NCBI GenBank assembly: GCA_018296165.2
Contig: JACKQL020000009.1
Location: 1,178,001-1,242,000, forward strand
Origin: Termitomyces sp. T153
Lineage: Eukaryota; Basidiomycota; Agaricomycetes; Agaricales; Lyophyllaceae
Direction of reading: 5' to 3'
Length of the DNA stretch: 64,000 nt
The notes under the pieces are model-generated. The model ran no database searches. It saw only the letters and a list, made by a program, of their open reading frames with translations, and was not told the origin of the DNA. Of the stretch, positions 31,969 to 43,951 are shown in pieces; within the stretch, counting starts at the first letter, position 1, and each line of letters opens with the position of its first letter. Both the position numbers and the translations under genes were made by a program.

Positions 31969-33924
31969 TCATAAGCTGTATATGAACCAAGCAGAGCGGT
32001 CGCCAAGCCCGGGAGGCTCATTCTCGGGTGCAGTTGTGGTTCGAATTCCTGACTTCCTCTTATTTTGAGTCCTCAAATAGGCGATATTGATGCCAGAGAT
32101 TATCCAAGCAAAGACTGAAAAGGTGAGCAACGTTATGATAACGTTCTTGGAGAGTGATACAAAGAGCCACGTTGCAAGAATACCACCCGCGCCAACCATG
32201 ACGCTCGTAATAGCAACTGAAGTTGCACGACGAATATACGGAGTGACATTGTTCGCATTCCACGCAGAGATCGCAGGGGAGACACTACGAGAACCAGAAA
32301 CGAGTAGGAAGAGACTGCCATATTTAACGCGTAAAGATTGTGAGACTGAGGAAAATCAATAAGCTAACTTGACAGAGAGAAAACGCTAGTGTACAAACCA
32401 AGGAAGATGGCAAGACCAATAATCATGAGAGTCGAGGAAAACATGATGTTCAATCCACGAGCCCCAAAACGATCTGAAAGGTATGCCGTAATCAGAGTAA
32501 CTATAAGATAGATCGGTGCATAAGCAAGCGCGTAAACATGGCTAATGACAGATATTATCTTACCAAAGAATCCTGCGACTGCCGGCGGTACACTGAATAG
32601 TTGTGCTTGTACCCGAGTATATCCCAAGCTCGCGACGATAGATGGTGTGAAGCTAGTTGATAATGAATTATAGAATGTGTATATATGTAGGAATTCTCTA
32701 CTTACTACCCAAGGCCGATCTGAATAGTACCTGTCGTTATCGTATTGTTAGTCTAAGCAAACAATGAGTTTATCAGAGTCTAGCTCACCAGTCAAAAAGG
32801 AGATCAAGCTGACCAACCAAACGTGGGGAAGGGCGAAAGCATTGCCAACTTCCCGCCAGTTGAATGCATCTGCCTCGTCATTGCGGGCTATTGCTCCACT
32901 TTCTCGAAGTCGGGAGATAACATAATGCTTCTCGTCATTATTCAAAAAGGAGGCACGTGCAGGAGAATGTGGAAGAATGAAGAACATCAACAGACCGAAT
33001 ACAATGCTCAGGAGACCCTCGAGAATGAATATCCAAGCCCAACCCGGGCGTTGTCCGAGCCCATCCATTCGGATTATGGCATATGCCAGGAGACCGGAGA
33101 ATGCACCTGCTAAGGATGCTATTACCCCGACGAGTGAAAGCCTGTTTAAGTAGGTCAGATGCAATTTCTAGGCCATGACTAGTTTGTCGAACCTCCACTG
33201 CAACTGGCGACGAGGGTACCAAAAGGAAAGGTAGAGAATAATGGTTGCGACGGAGCCTCCTGGAAAGTATTGTCGGTTAAACAACAACATAATTCCCCCG
33301 GAAAAAGATACACACCATCACACAGACCTTGTAGAAAACGACAGGCCAGTAACTCTGAGTACCGCGTTACGAACCCTAAAGGGTAGGGGTCATAATCCTG
33401 ATGACTTGATGAGTGCTAGGATATTCACAAACCTTGAAGAGTTACTACAACTCCCCATAGCGTCAGCATCGTAGGTAACATGATCCTTGGCCCGATAACC
33501 TGCATAAAGTCAGCTGGCTCCCTTCAGGAAATATTTGGACATACCCGGAGAAGAAGACTTGCAGGGATCTCCCCCAGAAGGATAGAAAGAGCAGAAGTAG
33601 TTAGTACGATAGTGAACTGATGGTTGCTCAACATCAAATCTTCCTGCAGGCCCGCGATTCGTGCGTTTGCTATATTACCTAGGTCCTGAGTGGTAGATAT
33701 ATTGAGCTCCGCGGTTTCAACGAGGCCCACAAAATACTTACTAGAAGCGCCAGTAGTTGAAACACCGTTATGACTGGCAAGATGAAAACATCAATTCTCC
33801 GCCAGACTCTTTCACGGGTGGCATCGCAGTCGAATTCATCTTTGCAGTTCGGGATATTTACATTATGAGGAATTTCCTGCTTGTCCAGCGGGAGAAGGGA
33901 AGAGGGGGTATCGGGATCGATCAT
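31969..33924 (-). CDS. MFS transporter, anion:cation symporter (allantoate/nicotinate permease-like)
   Basis: ATG at 33924. The first exon encodes a cytosolic leader and WRRIDVFILPVITVFQLLALL. Then come LGNIANARIAGLQEDLML, LLGEIPASLLLR, VIGPRIMLPTMLTLWGVVV, FVTRYSELLACRFLQGLCDG, GGSVATIILYLSFWYPRRQL, LSLVGVIASLAGAFSGLLAY, GWAWIFILEGLLSIVFGLLM, NWREVGNAFALPHVWLVSLI, TPSIVASLGYTRVQAQLFSV, APIYLIVTLITAYLSDRFGA and WNANNVTPYIRRATSVAI. Short consensus introns separate them and frame is kept at each join I checked. Order and motifs are those of the ACS family of 12-helix plasma-membrane transporters for organic anions such as allantoate, nicotinate or pantothenate. The exact substrate cannot be told. 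Stop at 31969. The usual LDRxNIGNAR loop reads LDLGNIANAR. Confidence 0.9.
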
Positions 33925-33960
33925 GATATGAGTCGGCTATGCCTGGGCGAAAGTTAGGTT

Positions 33961-36362
33961 GTCTGTAGAATCTGCATAGATACAGATGGCCTCTCCTCTT
34001 ATATCCGCGGTATGCTACCTGTCATAGCCCGCTGTATGCTACCTGTCATTTTAATGACCGAGCTTGTGTATGACCTTGAAAACGGTGGCGCGAGGTCGGA
34101 TCGAACGCCGTGTGAAGTTCTAATAAAGAAACGAGGAAGGTTGGATGGTGGGAAGTATCATTGATGATGTGACAGATGTGCGCCGATAGCTCGGCCCTGA
34201 GTCTATTATACAAACTCCTTAGTACAATTGTCATATGAAGTTATGCGGCTTGTTCCATTTCACTTATTCCTTTGTCTCTTTGTAGTAGTAACCATGGCTG
34301 CGTACAGAGAGTAGAATTTGTATACCCAGGAATGTAAAGCATAAAAAACCTTGTTGTTGCCAAGGTCAGATCCTATTGACGTTGAGGAGCTACAAATATA
34401 GTCGAGATGTCTCGTCCAATTAGGGCCCGACTCAGAAGAAAGTAAAAACTTTTTCATAGACGATGCTGTTGGTAAATTCTCAAAGTCTAACTATACAGTG
34501 AGCGGTACGAGAGAAACTAACTACAGGAAATTTCTCGCTGGGTTGCTATAAAATTATCAGCCCGACTGGAAGAACTTCTACTAATCAAAACAGTTCAAAA
34601 GGCGCTATGTGGTCTTGGCCGCACCAAAACACAATTACTTGACTAGGAAATCATCAATCAGTCTTCCATTGTCCTAGGACTGATGTTGGTATGGTAAACC
34701 TCAAGGTGGGTGATCGCCTTTACGGAGGTTGACCGGAGGCAATACAAGCTGCAGGACGCAGAAGCAAACCCGTTTCATTGTATCTGTATCAGGAAGCATA
34801 GCAATGAGACTGGATGAAAACACAACAAGGGAACATTCAACATAGACAGAAGGAGCGATGAGGGACAAATAAGCATGAGTGCACTTAGAAGGTATCTGTG
34901 GTATGAACGTGCGCATATGCACAGAGTCGGGATTTCGGCCCGAAGAAGCTGAAGAAGGCCACGATAGTTAATTTTGGTTCGAAGACGGTGATTTTTACGT
35001 TGTTCCTGCCATCCATAGATTCTCCTGAACCATTTAACTCTACAAGGATAGATGCATGAGTCTCTCGTATAAGTATATATCTCACAAAACATACGTACTC
35101 TCGTGGAAATCCTTTAGCATGTGTCCATCCTCTAAGCGGAAAGATCCTTTTGACAGCTGCTTCCAGGGGAAAATCGGCGTTCTGGTTTGGGGGCCAAGGA
35201 CGTACTGTGTTCGAACTGTACGTACAGTATGAGATAAATCTATGACAAGCAGATACATCATTTCCCACGCGACCCTAGAGCGAAACCGAAGAAAAAAGCC
35301 GGAAGTATCAGGCAGCATCGAGGGGAAGCTGAGCATGTGGACAAGGATTTGAGAGATTTGAGGTCAAGTACAAGAGCAAGGGCGAGGAGAGAGAACGAGA
35401 AGGGCATCCTATGAGTACTACATACAAAACTGTACAGCACATGTACAAGCTCAAGTTTTTTCTTATCCCATCAAGGAGCGAACAAGAGATAAATTAGAGC
35501 GACAATAGTGACGAGGCGCATTTACGTGTTCGCGATCTACACTCACCAGAAAAATCAATTGGCATCCAATCAGCACTCGCCAACACACTTGCTAGCCACA
35601 GCAGCAAAAAAAACCACTCAACGGATTTCTGGAGACCTCATATAAGAGCTCCCTCACATCAGCCACATGCTCGACTTGTTTCCCCCCTGCCCCCTCCCAA
35701 TTCCTCGTCCATACTCATCAACATACCCCCCATATACACCTTCCCCTCCTCCGCCTCACTGTGGTTGCATATCAAACAGATTCAGGAAGTGTTCTTCATG
35801 GTGGTTCAAAATGACATTTCATGATTCGTTTCCAAGATCAAGTCCTGCAGCTTCGAGGAACTGATGCTAGGGTGGAGTACTAGTATTATCTTTGTGAGTA
35901 GATTGCGGTACGGCGTATGCTGCTGAGGATAGGATTGCCCATGGTCATCATCACCATATGGCGCCTGCTGGTTTCTGTATCCGCGCCTATACACGGCAGA
36001 AAGCGCATATGTTAATATGTGAAAGGGGGGATGCTTAAAGGACAGGAACGCACTCTTTGCTCGTATACTGGGGAGGAGGCAAGAAACATGGGTGGCAAGT
36101 CGTGGGAAGAACGGTATCTGTCGACGGTGATCCTGGTTGCCCTACTTATGAGTGTCCTGGAAGGCCGAGGATGGTCAATCGCTGAGACTATGGTTGTCGT
36201 GGACAGGTGGTGCCAACTGAGGTGGAGGCTTTAGATTGAATGCTGTCGAGTACCGTGACCTGGAGCCAGAGTCATTTATTACGAGGTTGCTGATGTCATT
36301 CGACAAGGCAAGGTAGGAGCCGTTAGACAGCGGGGGGAAAATGGAAAGATCATCAATCGTAT
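33961..36362. other. Long intergenic region, no gene supported
   Basis: Normal CpG. Minus-strand frames at 35268-34885 and 35994-35806 were considered. The latter (MYRRGYRNQQAPYGDDDHGQ) resembles a Gln/Gly/Tyr-rich N-terminus such as a metacaspase prodomain, but nothing supporting follows. CT-rich tract at 35680-35760. Confidence 0.4.
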
Positions 36363-36448
36363 TGCATTAAGGGGGAATCGAACCCCCGGCGGGTCGAGAT
36401 TTGCTGCACTTGTGGCAACGACCCAGGTTACCACTACCCCATTAATGC
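36363..36448 (-). tRNA. tRNA-Gly (GCC) with intron, copy 1
   Basis: Acceptor GCATTAA pairs with TTAATGC, with discriminator A. The D region GGGTAGTGGTAACC is typical of tRNA-Gly. The anticodon stem GGTCG/CGACC encloses loop TTGCCA, giving anticodon GCC. About 15 nt of intron follow position 37. T arm GGGGG-TTCGATT-CCCCC. A second copy lies at 54858-54945. Confidence 0.92.
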
Positions 36449-37316
36449 CCATCGAAAATCATACGTGTTGCTTCTACTTACCGTCAATTTCAGCGTGACC
36501 TCTTCGCACCCTCGCGATCAAAATTTGAATGAAATTTCTCTCCAAATTTTGAAGACCTATTCTGTCATTTACTGCTTTCTGCGAGTGTTACAGACATCGA
36601 TGATGATAGAGAAGACTCATCTCCTGTCCAAGTATTTGTCAGAAATGTGAAATTTTGAGCACAAATCGCCAGCACTGTCTTTCTGTAGACATCCTTCTTA
36701 TCAGTTCTGTGCGTATCGACCTTTCTTAGAGTTGATTCATTGATTTTTCAATGTGCGTATTCCTTACATTGTCTATCAAACTATGATAATGTTCCTCATG
36801 CCATGCCCGAGTCCGTTCCCGGAGGCCACGGAGGCCACGATACTGTTGTGGAGTTGCTAATAGGTCTAGAACGGACTTCGAGACAGCTAGCTAGAGAAGA
36901 ATATCTAATAATCATGTTGGGATACGACAAGAGATCATGTGCAATGTTACTTCACGCCACTTCAACGCTACTTGATGTTCTAATATGCTCTGTAAGATGT
37001 TCAAAAGACTCTGATACAAACAAAAACAGACACAGCACTTGCAATTAACATCACCGTGACATGCATGGACAGATACCGTAACTCTCGAGGTTCTGTAACC
37101 TCACCAAATCACGTTAAACGTTCACCTCCCCAATCTAATATGGAAAAGATGTCTGCAGGTCGTGCTTGAGTAAGGCTTGTTGGCGGAATACTATCCTTCG
37201 TTTAGACATGGGCCCATCGATCAAACTTGCAAGGCCTAGCTCGATATTGATGTTTAGATTATTTTTTTCTGCATCAAGAACTATTTTGAAGGCAACTCGG
37301 TTACAGACAACTGGAA
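36449..37316. other. Spacer between tRNA-Gly and amidohydrolase, no gene supported
   Basis: Normal composition. A plus-strand frame at 36740-37048 lacks recognisable content. Confidence 0.4.
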
Positions 37317-39117
37317 TCACAAGACTTCTTTCCCATCTCTCATATACACAGTCCCTCCCCTCATGACAAACCTGACGCCATGCATAATAGTCTCTTCAAA
37401 GTCTTCCACTGTGCCATCCACTATTCCTTCCACACCAACCAAATCTGCAGCCCAACCAGTCCGAACTGTACCAAATGGCACTCCCCTCTCCAGCCTCGAC
37501 TTGGACGCGTCATTCAAGCCTTCACTCATTTCTGACTTTGCCTCTGCTTGCGCAACTTTCGCATCCCCCTGGGAACCTTCCCACTCCATACCTCTCACGC
37601 ACTCCCACCCTCTCAAGGTCACCCACGAAAGAACATCTTCCCATCGTGCACCTAACCTCCGCATCAATGCCATCTCCAATCCATTTTCTCCATGCGGGAA
37701 AGGACCTGTGTCTCCACCACACGATATTTTAATCGCATCAAGTCTGCCCTTCGCCGCCTCGGCATCTCTGAATTCTAGAACCTTCTTGAATGACTTTTGG
37801 GCGCGTTCCCAGTCTATCGATAACCTAGATCCACTCCATTTAAGGATGTGGTAATACACAGATAGCGTCGGTACCCAGAAGGTTTTCTTCCCCACTTCAG
37901 CCCATTTTTTGAGAAGCGAGAAACCTCGTTCCTCGTCAAAGAGCTCTGCCCCGTGCTCAATGCTGTCTACATCAAGTTCGAGGAGTTGTTCAATCATTTC
38001 ACCTGTATGAGCATGCACAGCGACTTTGACGCCTAGACTGTGAGCACAGTCTATCATCGCTTTCAACTCGTCTCTTGTAAATAGAGGAAAATGCGACCCG
38101 CCTATGTGTGATGACACGTCCGCCATGCACGACCGAAACATATAGTCTGTATCACACATTGATCTCAATCAGTAAATTGAATCAAGCGACCAAACGTACC
38201 TGCATAGATCTGTAGATACAATTAGTTCCTGTTCAGTATCGAAAGCACCCAGTCATCTACAGGAATATACCTTGATCCAGTCTGCACCAGCACCGATTTG
38301 TCTTCGTACAGCTTTGATACACTCCTCGATTCCATCCGCCACCTCAGCACCAGTAATTCCCTCGATCCCACTTCGTGATGGGAAAAGGTTACTTTTTGGA
38401 CCTATGATCGAGCCCACGGTCAAGACCAAGCTAAATCTGTGCAAAATATATTCAAGTTATGATCCTTACCGAGACTTCCGGTAGAGGCAATTGCCCGAGT
38501 AGAGCAATAGTACCTCGGTCCTACAATGATAGGCTCCTTCTTTCCGGGCAGGATAGCAAGACACTTCCGTAGTGCGATATCAGCATCTTCTGCTCCCTCA
38601 TTTGCTAGATCACTGGTATCGAAGATATATGAGCAATCCCTCTGTGAAGATTACCATCTTACCGAACAGTCGTGTAACCTGCCATAAGAGTCTTTCGAGC
38701 GTGGACACCCGCTCGTAATGTGCGTTCAGGCAGACTCTCCTTGGTTACCTGGTCATTCCACGATGTTTCTTCATATGAGTGCAGGAAGACTGACATCAAG
38801 TTAAAGTCTCCGCGCAAGTGATCAACCTGAACACATACAATGAACGTGTGTGTCAACAAAGCCAGGAAGGATAGTGAGATGCAGCAGGTCAATAATCTCG
38901 TCACGATAAGATGGTGAATTATGGTGTATCCACATTGCTCTGAAATCTGTAATCGGCTGTACTTGGAGTATGATACCCGTTTTTCTGCTGATCGTGATAG
39001 CCTGCAACGGAAGAAGATTTCTCGAGACAGAGTCAAACAGTTGTCCTGCCAAGATATGATAGAGATGGGAATTAAAAGATGGTACGGAATTCTCTGGAAC
39101 TGGTGGTGTAGAAACCA
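37317..39117 (-). CDS. Metal-dependent amidohydrolase (imidazolonepropionase-like)
   Basis: ATG at 39117 (MVSTPPVPENS). In order: LPGFVDTHVH with the HxH metal ligands, an intron (GTATGT..GTCAG), FLHSYEETSWNDQVTKES, RKTLMAGYTTVR, DLANEGAEDADIALRKCL, GPRYY, SGIEGITGAEVADGIEECIK, GAGADWIK with the likely bridging Lys, a short exon IYAD, GGSHFPLFTRDELKAMIDCA, VKVAVHAHTGE (His ligand), DVDSIEHGAEL (His ligand), ISCGGDTGPFPHGENGLEMA (active-site Asp) and the C-terminal barrel strand VRFVMRGGTVYMRDGKEVL. This is the complete set of amidohydrolase motifs on a TIM barrel. It hydrolyses C-N bonds; whether the substrate is a peptide, ureide or cyclic amide is unknown. At least five short introns keep frame. 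A decayed paralogue is at 55155-56265. Confidence 0.92.
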
Positions 39118-39490
39118 TCTCGCTTAGAGGAAGAGATGTCGTGTATTGGACGAAGTTCGTTTTTCTCAATGCAATCGGCAATTTCCTGTTGATCCCGGAC
39201 CGTTGAGAATGCAATTCCTACTTATCAACCAACAAAGTAGAAATGATTAAATCCTGGTGCGACAATCAAGCCAGCACAGGACACCACCGACTGTTAATGA
39301 AAAGTATTCAAACCATGACATCGCCTAGTACCTCACTGTGACATTGCCTGCGAGCCGCGGCTTGCCTCAACGTGATTGATCTTGCACCGTGAATGAAATT
39401 TGTTGTTGCTGCCACTGAAGTCCCATGTCTCTTGATGCTCAAGAGTGACTGTGGATAATATGATGATGGTTCAGTGCAAGTGTAGTGATT
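37655..39490. repeat. Segmental duplication B, copy 1 (partner at 55155-56878)
   Basis: Covers most of the amidohydrolase gene and its upstream flank. Flank similarity is seen at TTGTTGCTGCCACTG (39402) versus TTGACGTTGCTGCCACCG (56547), and at TTCAGTGCAAGTGTAGT (39470) versus CTCAGTGCAAGTGCAGT (56833). The gypsy block begins just beyond, at about 39490. A tRNA-Gly gene lies about 0.9 kb (copy 1) or 0.2 kb (copy 2) to the left of each copy. Confidence 0.75.
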
Positions 39491-39522
39491 ATGATTATGA
39501 AAGGTTCCTACCCTAAATTTGA

Positions 39523-42233
39523 GTGTGTTGTCAAATCACACACATCATCCTGGAGCACCCCTGCCATCACCAACTCCATCTCAAGCCAGAGATGTCCTGG
39601 GTTGAGCATCTGGGCTTGATCATCTTGCATGGTATGGTTGAGATGGACCTGGTCAAGGTGGCTAGGGTTACAGAAGTGGCCTGTGCCAAAGAACAAGAAG
39701 GAAGTCCAAGCCTTCTTAGGTTTTGCTAACTTTCACTGGAGGTTCATCTAGGATTCCTCTCACTATGCCCTTCCTAGCTTTGACCTCACTGTCAAAGACA
39801 CAGCCTGGAAATGGGAGTCCCAAAAGAAAGCCACATTTGATGCCCTCAAGCAAGCTATAACCTCCGAGCCTGTCCTCCTCTTTCCTGATGGTGACATTCC
39901 TTTTCAGGTAGAGGCTGACAACTCAGACTTTGCCACAGGAGCAGTTCTCTCCCAGCAGTCTAAGGAGGACAGTAAGTGGCATCCCATAACCTTCTACTCC
40001 AAGAGCCTCAATGCAGAGGAGAAGAACTATAATATCCATGACAAGGGCATGCTAGCCATCATTTGGTCATTTGAAGAATGGCAGCATTTTTTCAAGGGTA
40101 CCTGGCACAAGTTTGAAGTCTGGACAGACCACAAGAACCTTGAGGACTTCTGCATGACAAAGGAACTCAATCAACACCAAGCTCAATGGTCATTGTACCT
40201 GGCTAACTTTGACTTCTCACTGCATCACAAACCTGGAAGGAGCATGGGAAAGCTGGACAACTATTTGAAAATGATCAGAGTACAAGTACCCTCAAGCAAC
40301 CCAGAGACAAAGTCCAAACTAGGCTATGACTACTGTTCTCAAAGTAACCAGGACATCCCAAAGCAGGACTTGGCACCCTTGGAAAAGAAAAATTGAACTT
40401 GCACTCTCCAGACTTGAACAAATACAAGACAGTTAATGGAAAATATAATGGTATAATTATAACCTAGACTCTCTAATGTTACAGATCTGTTACCCCTTAA
40501 TAGAGAGTAAATCAGGTAATATGACCCTGCTGTCCTGTCAAGTGTATCATTGTAATAGGACTGGTGAAGATGACAACATTGTCCTCCTCAAACTGCCACT
40601 CTTTGCTCTTCATCCTCTTGAAGGATTGTGGTCCAAGGAGATGAGGCAAACATCCTGAAGAATGTCTGATGGGAGAACTGAGAGGATGTGCAAGAAGATG
40701 CAGTAGCACAGGCTGCTCAGGTCCTGCAGACTCAATGAGCTAGGTATGTCAAGTCAGTGCATGTGGACAAGTGGGCTTTGCAAGATGGTCTTGTGATCTT
40801 TCAAGTGCATATCTATGTTCCTGATAGTCTTGAGCTCCATCAAGACATCATAGAGCAGCACTACAACTCATGGGTAGCAGGGCACTGTCAGGTCATCATC
40901 CTAGGGTTAGGACTAGCTCCAGCCTTCTGTACAGTAGTTCCCATGCCTCTGCCACCCACTGATGCATTGTGCTGAGCAGTGGGGATCCTTAGACTTGTTC
41001 TCTTTGGATTCCCCTCTGCTAGGTGATTAGTGACTGATTGTATCATTGTCTACTCTTGCTAATATACTTTGGATTCCCCTCTGCTAGCTGCATGACTCCA
41101 ATCTGCCACCCTGGAGGTTGCCCTTACAGGTACCCTGGCTGGTGGAAGATACTGGAGCTTGTATCTCAGAATTACTGGAGGCCCTAGATGTCTTGCTATA
41201 TTGGTACCTACATTGGCACCTGTGACCTGTCTCCAGGTCAAGTCCTGCTATCAGCCTCAAATGGGCTAGCTCCACCCTCTTCCCATCACAGCAGCAAGTT
41301 GGAGTGTTGCATTAGTAGACTTCATTGTTGAGCTCCCAAACAATGCAATCATAGTGGTAGTGGACCTCTATGGCAAGTGGGCCCAGTTCATCCCCACTCA
41401 TACCACTTGCTCTGCCACAAGTGCTGCTAGCCTGTATTAGAAGAATGTCTGGAAGCTACATAGTCTATCAAATGGGTACATCTCTGATCAAGGTCCTCAG
41501 TTTATGGCCAGAGTCACTAGGGAGTTGTATTGTCTTCTTGGGGTGAAGCTCCACACCACCATAGCATACCATCCTCAGTCAGATGGGCAAACAGAACAGG
41601 TTAACCAAGAGTTGGAAAAGTACCTCCATCCTTTCTACAATGAAATACATGATGACTGGGACAAGCTATCACTTGATGCTGAGTTTTGGTATAACAACCA
41701 AATTCACTCATCTACCCAGATGACCTGCTTCTTTGTAGATACTGGGCACCACCTTAAATAGGATTTGAACTTTGGGCATGGCCTTTAAATCATGACTTTG
41801 TGAATGAGTTTGTAGAAAGGATGAAGAGAGCCCAGGAGAAAGGCAGCATTAACATAGCATGGTAGTATCACCACAACAGACCCCAGCTCCTACATATCAG
41901 CAGCTCAGCCATCAAGGCAACCAAGTCATCCCAGAAGCTGTTCCATCATTGGCTAGGCCTATTTGTAGTGGAAAAAAAGGTAGGGCCACTGGCTTGCACT
42001 TGAAACTTGCTGTCAGTCTTTGTCAGCTACACCCTGTCTTCAATGTTGTCAAGCTGTCTCCCACCCCAGAAGATCCAATAGAGGGCCACTGTCCCAAAGT
42101 GCCACTGCCACCAGTCCTGGTAGACAATGAGAAGGAGTATGAGGTGGAAGAGATTCTGGACAGTCAGATCTTTATAGAAAGGTGTAATTCAAGGGTGAAG
42201 TGGAAAGGATATGGCATTGATGAGGTTTCTTAG
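39523..42233 (+). pseudogene. Chromovirus pol: RT end, RNase H, integrase, chromodomain
   Basis: RT end: [17 protein letters not shown], then [16 protein letters not shown] sequence. RNase H: PFQVEADNSDFATGAVLSQQ (first Asp), YNIHDKGMLAIIWSFEEWQH, WTDHKNLEDF, QARWSLYLANFDF-type segment and HHKPGRSMGK. Integrase: VPDSLELHQDIIEQHYNSWV, ELVSQNYWRPQM after the nested LTR, core end TIAYHPQSDGQTEQVNQELE and WYNNQIHSSTQMT. The C-terminus has EKEYEVEEILDS and VKWKGYGIDE, a chromodomain that in chromoviruses guides integration to modified chromatin. Many stops, several of them TAG or TGA where Gln or Trp would be expected. The copy cannot transpose. Confidence 0.87.
40886..41128 (+). repeat. Solo LTR (family 1) inserted in the integrase
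   Basis: Starts TGTCAGG and ends CCCTTACA, that is TG..CA. It is flanked by 5-bp target duplications GGCAC (40881-40885) and GGTAC (41129-41133), which differ by one C/T. Removing it rejoins the integrase frame at AGHP..WWKILELV. It contains the same TTTGGATTCCCCTCTGC repeats as the LTRs at 25930-26305 and 42709-43032. Confidence 0.82.
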
Positions 42234-42396
42234 GAATCACAGGAAGACATACATTTGCCTGCACTAGTCTGTGACATGGGCATCCTGATGCACCAAAGGC
42301 TATTCAAGGCATCTACCCTGTATTGACAGTTGATTGAGCAGTCCACAATTTCTCATACCCATTGCATTAGGATGCCACATGCTAGAGGGGGGATGA

Positions 42397-43032
42397 TGTT
42401 AGAGAACCACTTGTTTCCCCTAAACCACCACCAATACCAATTTTGGTTCATGATGAGGAGGAGGATAAGGTGGAGGAAACTCTGAATAGCAAGGTGTTCT
42501 GGGGAATGTTGCAGTTCAGTATTGAGGCCATCTCTTGGGAACCATAGGCAAATATACATGCACCAGCTCTGAACCAGAACTTTTACTGCAGGCATCCTGG
42601 TGCACCAAAAGCAACCTGAGGCATCTATCATGTCTCAGCAGCTGACCAAGCAATCTGCAACTTTTTATATCCCATAGATTGAGACACCACATGCTAGAGA
42701 AGGAGTGATGTCAGAGGATTGCCCATTCTGAACCACAGTCTTGTATCCTTTATTCTCAGCTGGCCTTTCATTCCCACCCTCCTATCTTCTGGAGACAAGG
42801 ACTTTGAGACCAAGAGCTAATGGTTATATTCCTATGTAGTCACATGCCCAGAGGCTGGAGATTAAGGCCATTCACAATGAATTGCTATTCTTGGATTAGA
42901 CCCCAGATTTGGCTGTTGTTGAGTGTTTTTTCTCTAATGCAAATTTTCTGAACACTAACATTGGGAATCCTTAGACTTCCCTTTGGATCTACCTCTGCCA
43001 GGTGAGTAGCTAGAACTCTCAAACTTCTTGTA
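42397..43032 (+). repeat. LTR start, then second chromodomain/PPT copy and second LTR start
   Basis: After the first purine tract an LTR begins (TGTTAGAG, 42397) but stops after about 28 bp. Sequence then returns to a copy of the chromodomain tail (42425-42706), again ending in CACATGCTAGAGAAGGAGTGA and a second LTR start (TGTCAGAG, 42709). That LTR continues to about 43032 before meeting a different element. Both tails share GAGTATGAGGTGG-like, GCATCCTG.TGCACCAAA and GGCATCTA segments. Confidence 0.78.
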
Positions 43033-43750
43033 GATGTTAGATAACTGGGTCAGCAGATTTGTAATTGATGGATACTAAGGGCTTAGCATCTTGTAGTGCC
43101 TGAACAAGGTCATGCTGAGCATTGATCTGGTCAGGGCCAAACTCAAAGGGGTGCCAGCACATGTCAGTTTCATCAGGTGGTGAGCTTTGTGTGCAAAAGT
43201 TGTTGACAAAAATCCTGAGGATGCCAACTGTACCAAAGAAGGTGCAAACTTCTAATAGTGACTTGCAAGGTCCCCAGCACTCAATTAGTGTCAAGCAACT
43301 CTCTTCAGGAACTTGACTTTCCAGCATGCAAATGTGACCAAGGATCTTAAATTTAGCAGTGTGGAGTGCAAGGACTAGTTTATGACCAGAGAATGTACTG
43401 CCACAATACTTTATATACTGGAGAATACAATTGAGGAGCTCAAAGAAGCCCCAGAGCACTAAGCATATGTTGGAGTTGTTGGGATGCTTAGCAAGAATGC
43501 CATTGATCAACATCCAGTCCTTGGGTTCCTTAGTGCTAACATCATCAATGAAGCCAGGTGTGTTGTGGGGGATTTTGGATTGCAAGATGAAGTTGATATT
43601 GTTGTGAAAAATTGGTACTGAGTTGTTCCAGCCCATCAGTAGTGTCACAAGCCACCACTTATACTGGACCCAGGACACATGTGACATTGTTGGTATGCAT
43701 GCAGAGGGGAAGAGGTCTGGATGCAAGCTGCTGCATTTGGAGTTGTCTCA
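43025..43750 (-). pseudogene. Reverse transcriptase fragment of a second Ty3/gypsy element
   Basis: Minus-strand open frame with LLMGWNNSVPIFHNNINFIL, IPHNTPGFIDDVSTKEPK (FIDDV is the YxDD catalytic motif), YIKYCGSTFSGHKLVLALHT, LGHICMLESQVPE, VCTFFGTVGILRIFVNNF and HPFEFGPDQINAQHDLVQAL. This order is the RT palm, YxDD box, thumb and connection of a gypsy lineage different from the chromovirus beside it. It is open for 229 residues and keeps the DD, yet no flanking gag, RNase H or LTR was recognised on this strand. Confidence 0.8.
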
Positions 43751-43951
43751 AGCAAAGGCCTGATTTTGCTTAGCAACAAAGTCAACAAAAAGCTTTTGAT
43801 CTCAAACCACTACCTGCACACCATGGGAACTCAAGCTCACCAAGCTCAGGGAACATGGAAACAGAAAATGGGGAGAGACTAGAAGTACATAAACTCTACA
43901 TACAAATCTTAGACCACCCTACATTAAACCAACTATAAAGAAAGCAGTGAA

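Larger units (their letters stand above)
39490..42396 (+). mobile_element. Chromovirus-type Ty3/gypsy pol, 5'-truncated and decayed
   Basis: Begins inside the reverse transcriptase, so gag, protease and the RT catalytic core are missing. Order: RT end (39600-39730), RNase H (39740-40290), integrase zinc-binding part (about 40757-40885), nested solo LTR, integrase core (41129-41760) and a C-terminal chromodomain (about 42120-42233). A purine tract with GAGGGGGG at about 42385-42393 immediately precedes an LTR start at 42397. The element is nearly free of CpG. Confidence 0.87.

Noticed and set aside
34885..35268. Minus-strand open frame of 127 residues
   Set aside because: No recognisable motif, and the frame overlaps two other frames of similar length, as expected by chance.
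35806..35994. Minus-strand frame starting MYRRGYRNQQAPYGDDDHGQ, resembling a Gln/Tyr/Gly-rich metacaspase prodomain
   Set aside because: No p20/p10 caspase motifs follow in any frame nearby, so the resemblance may be compositional.
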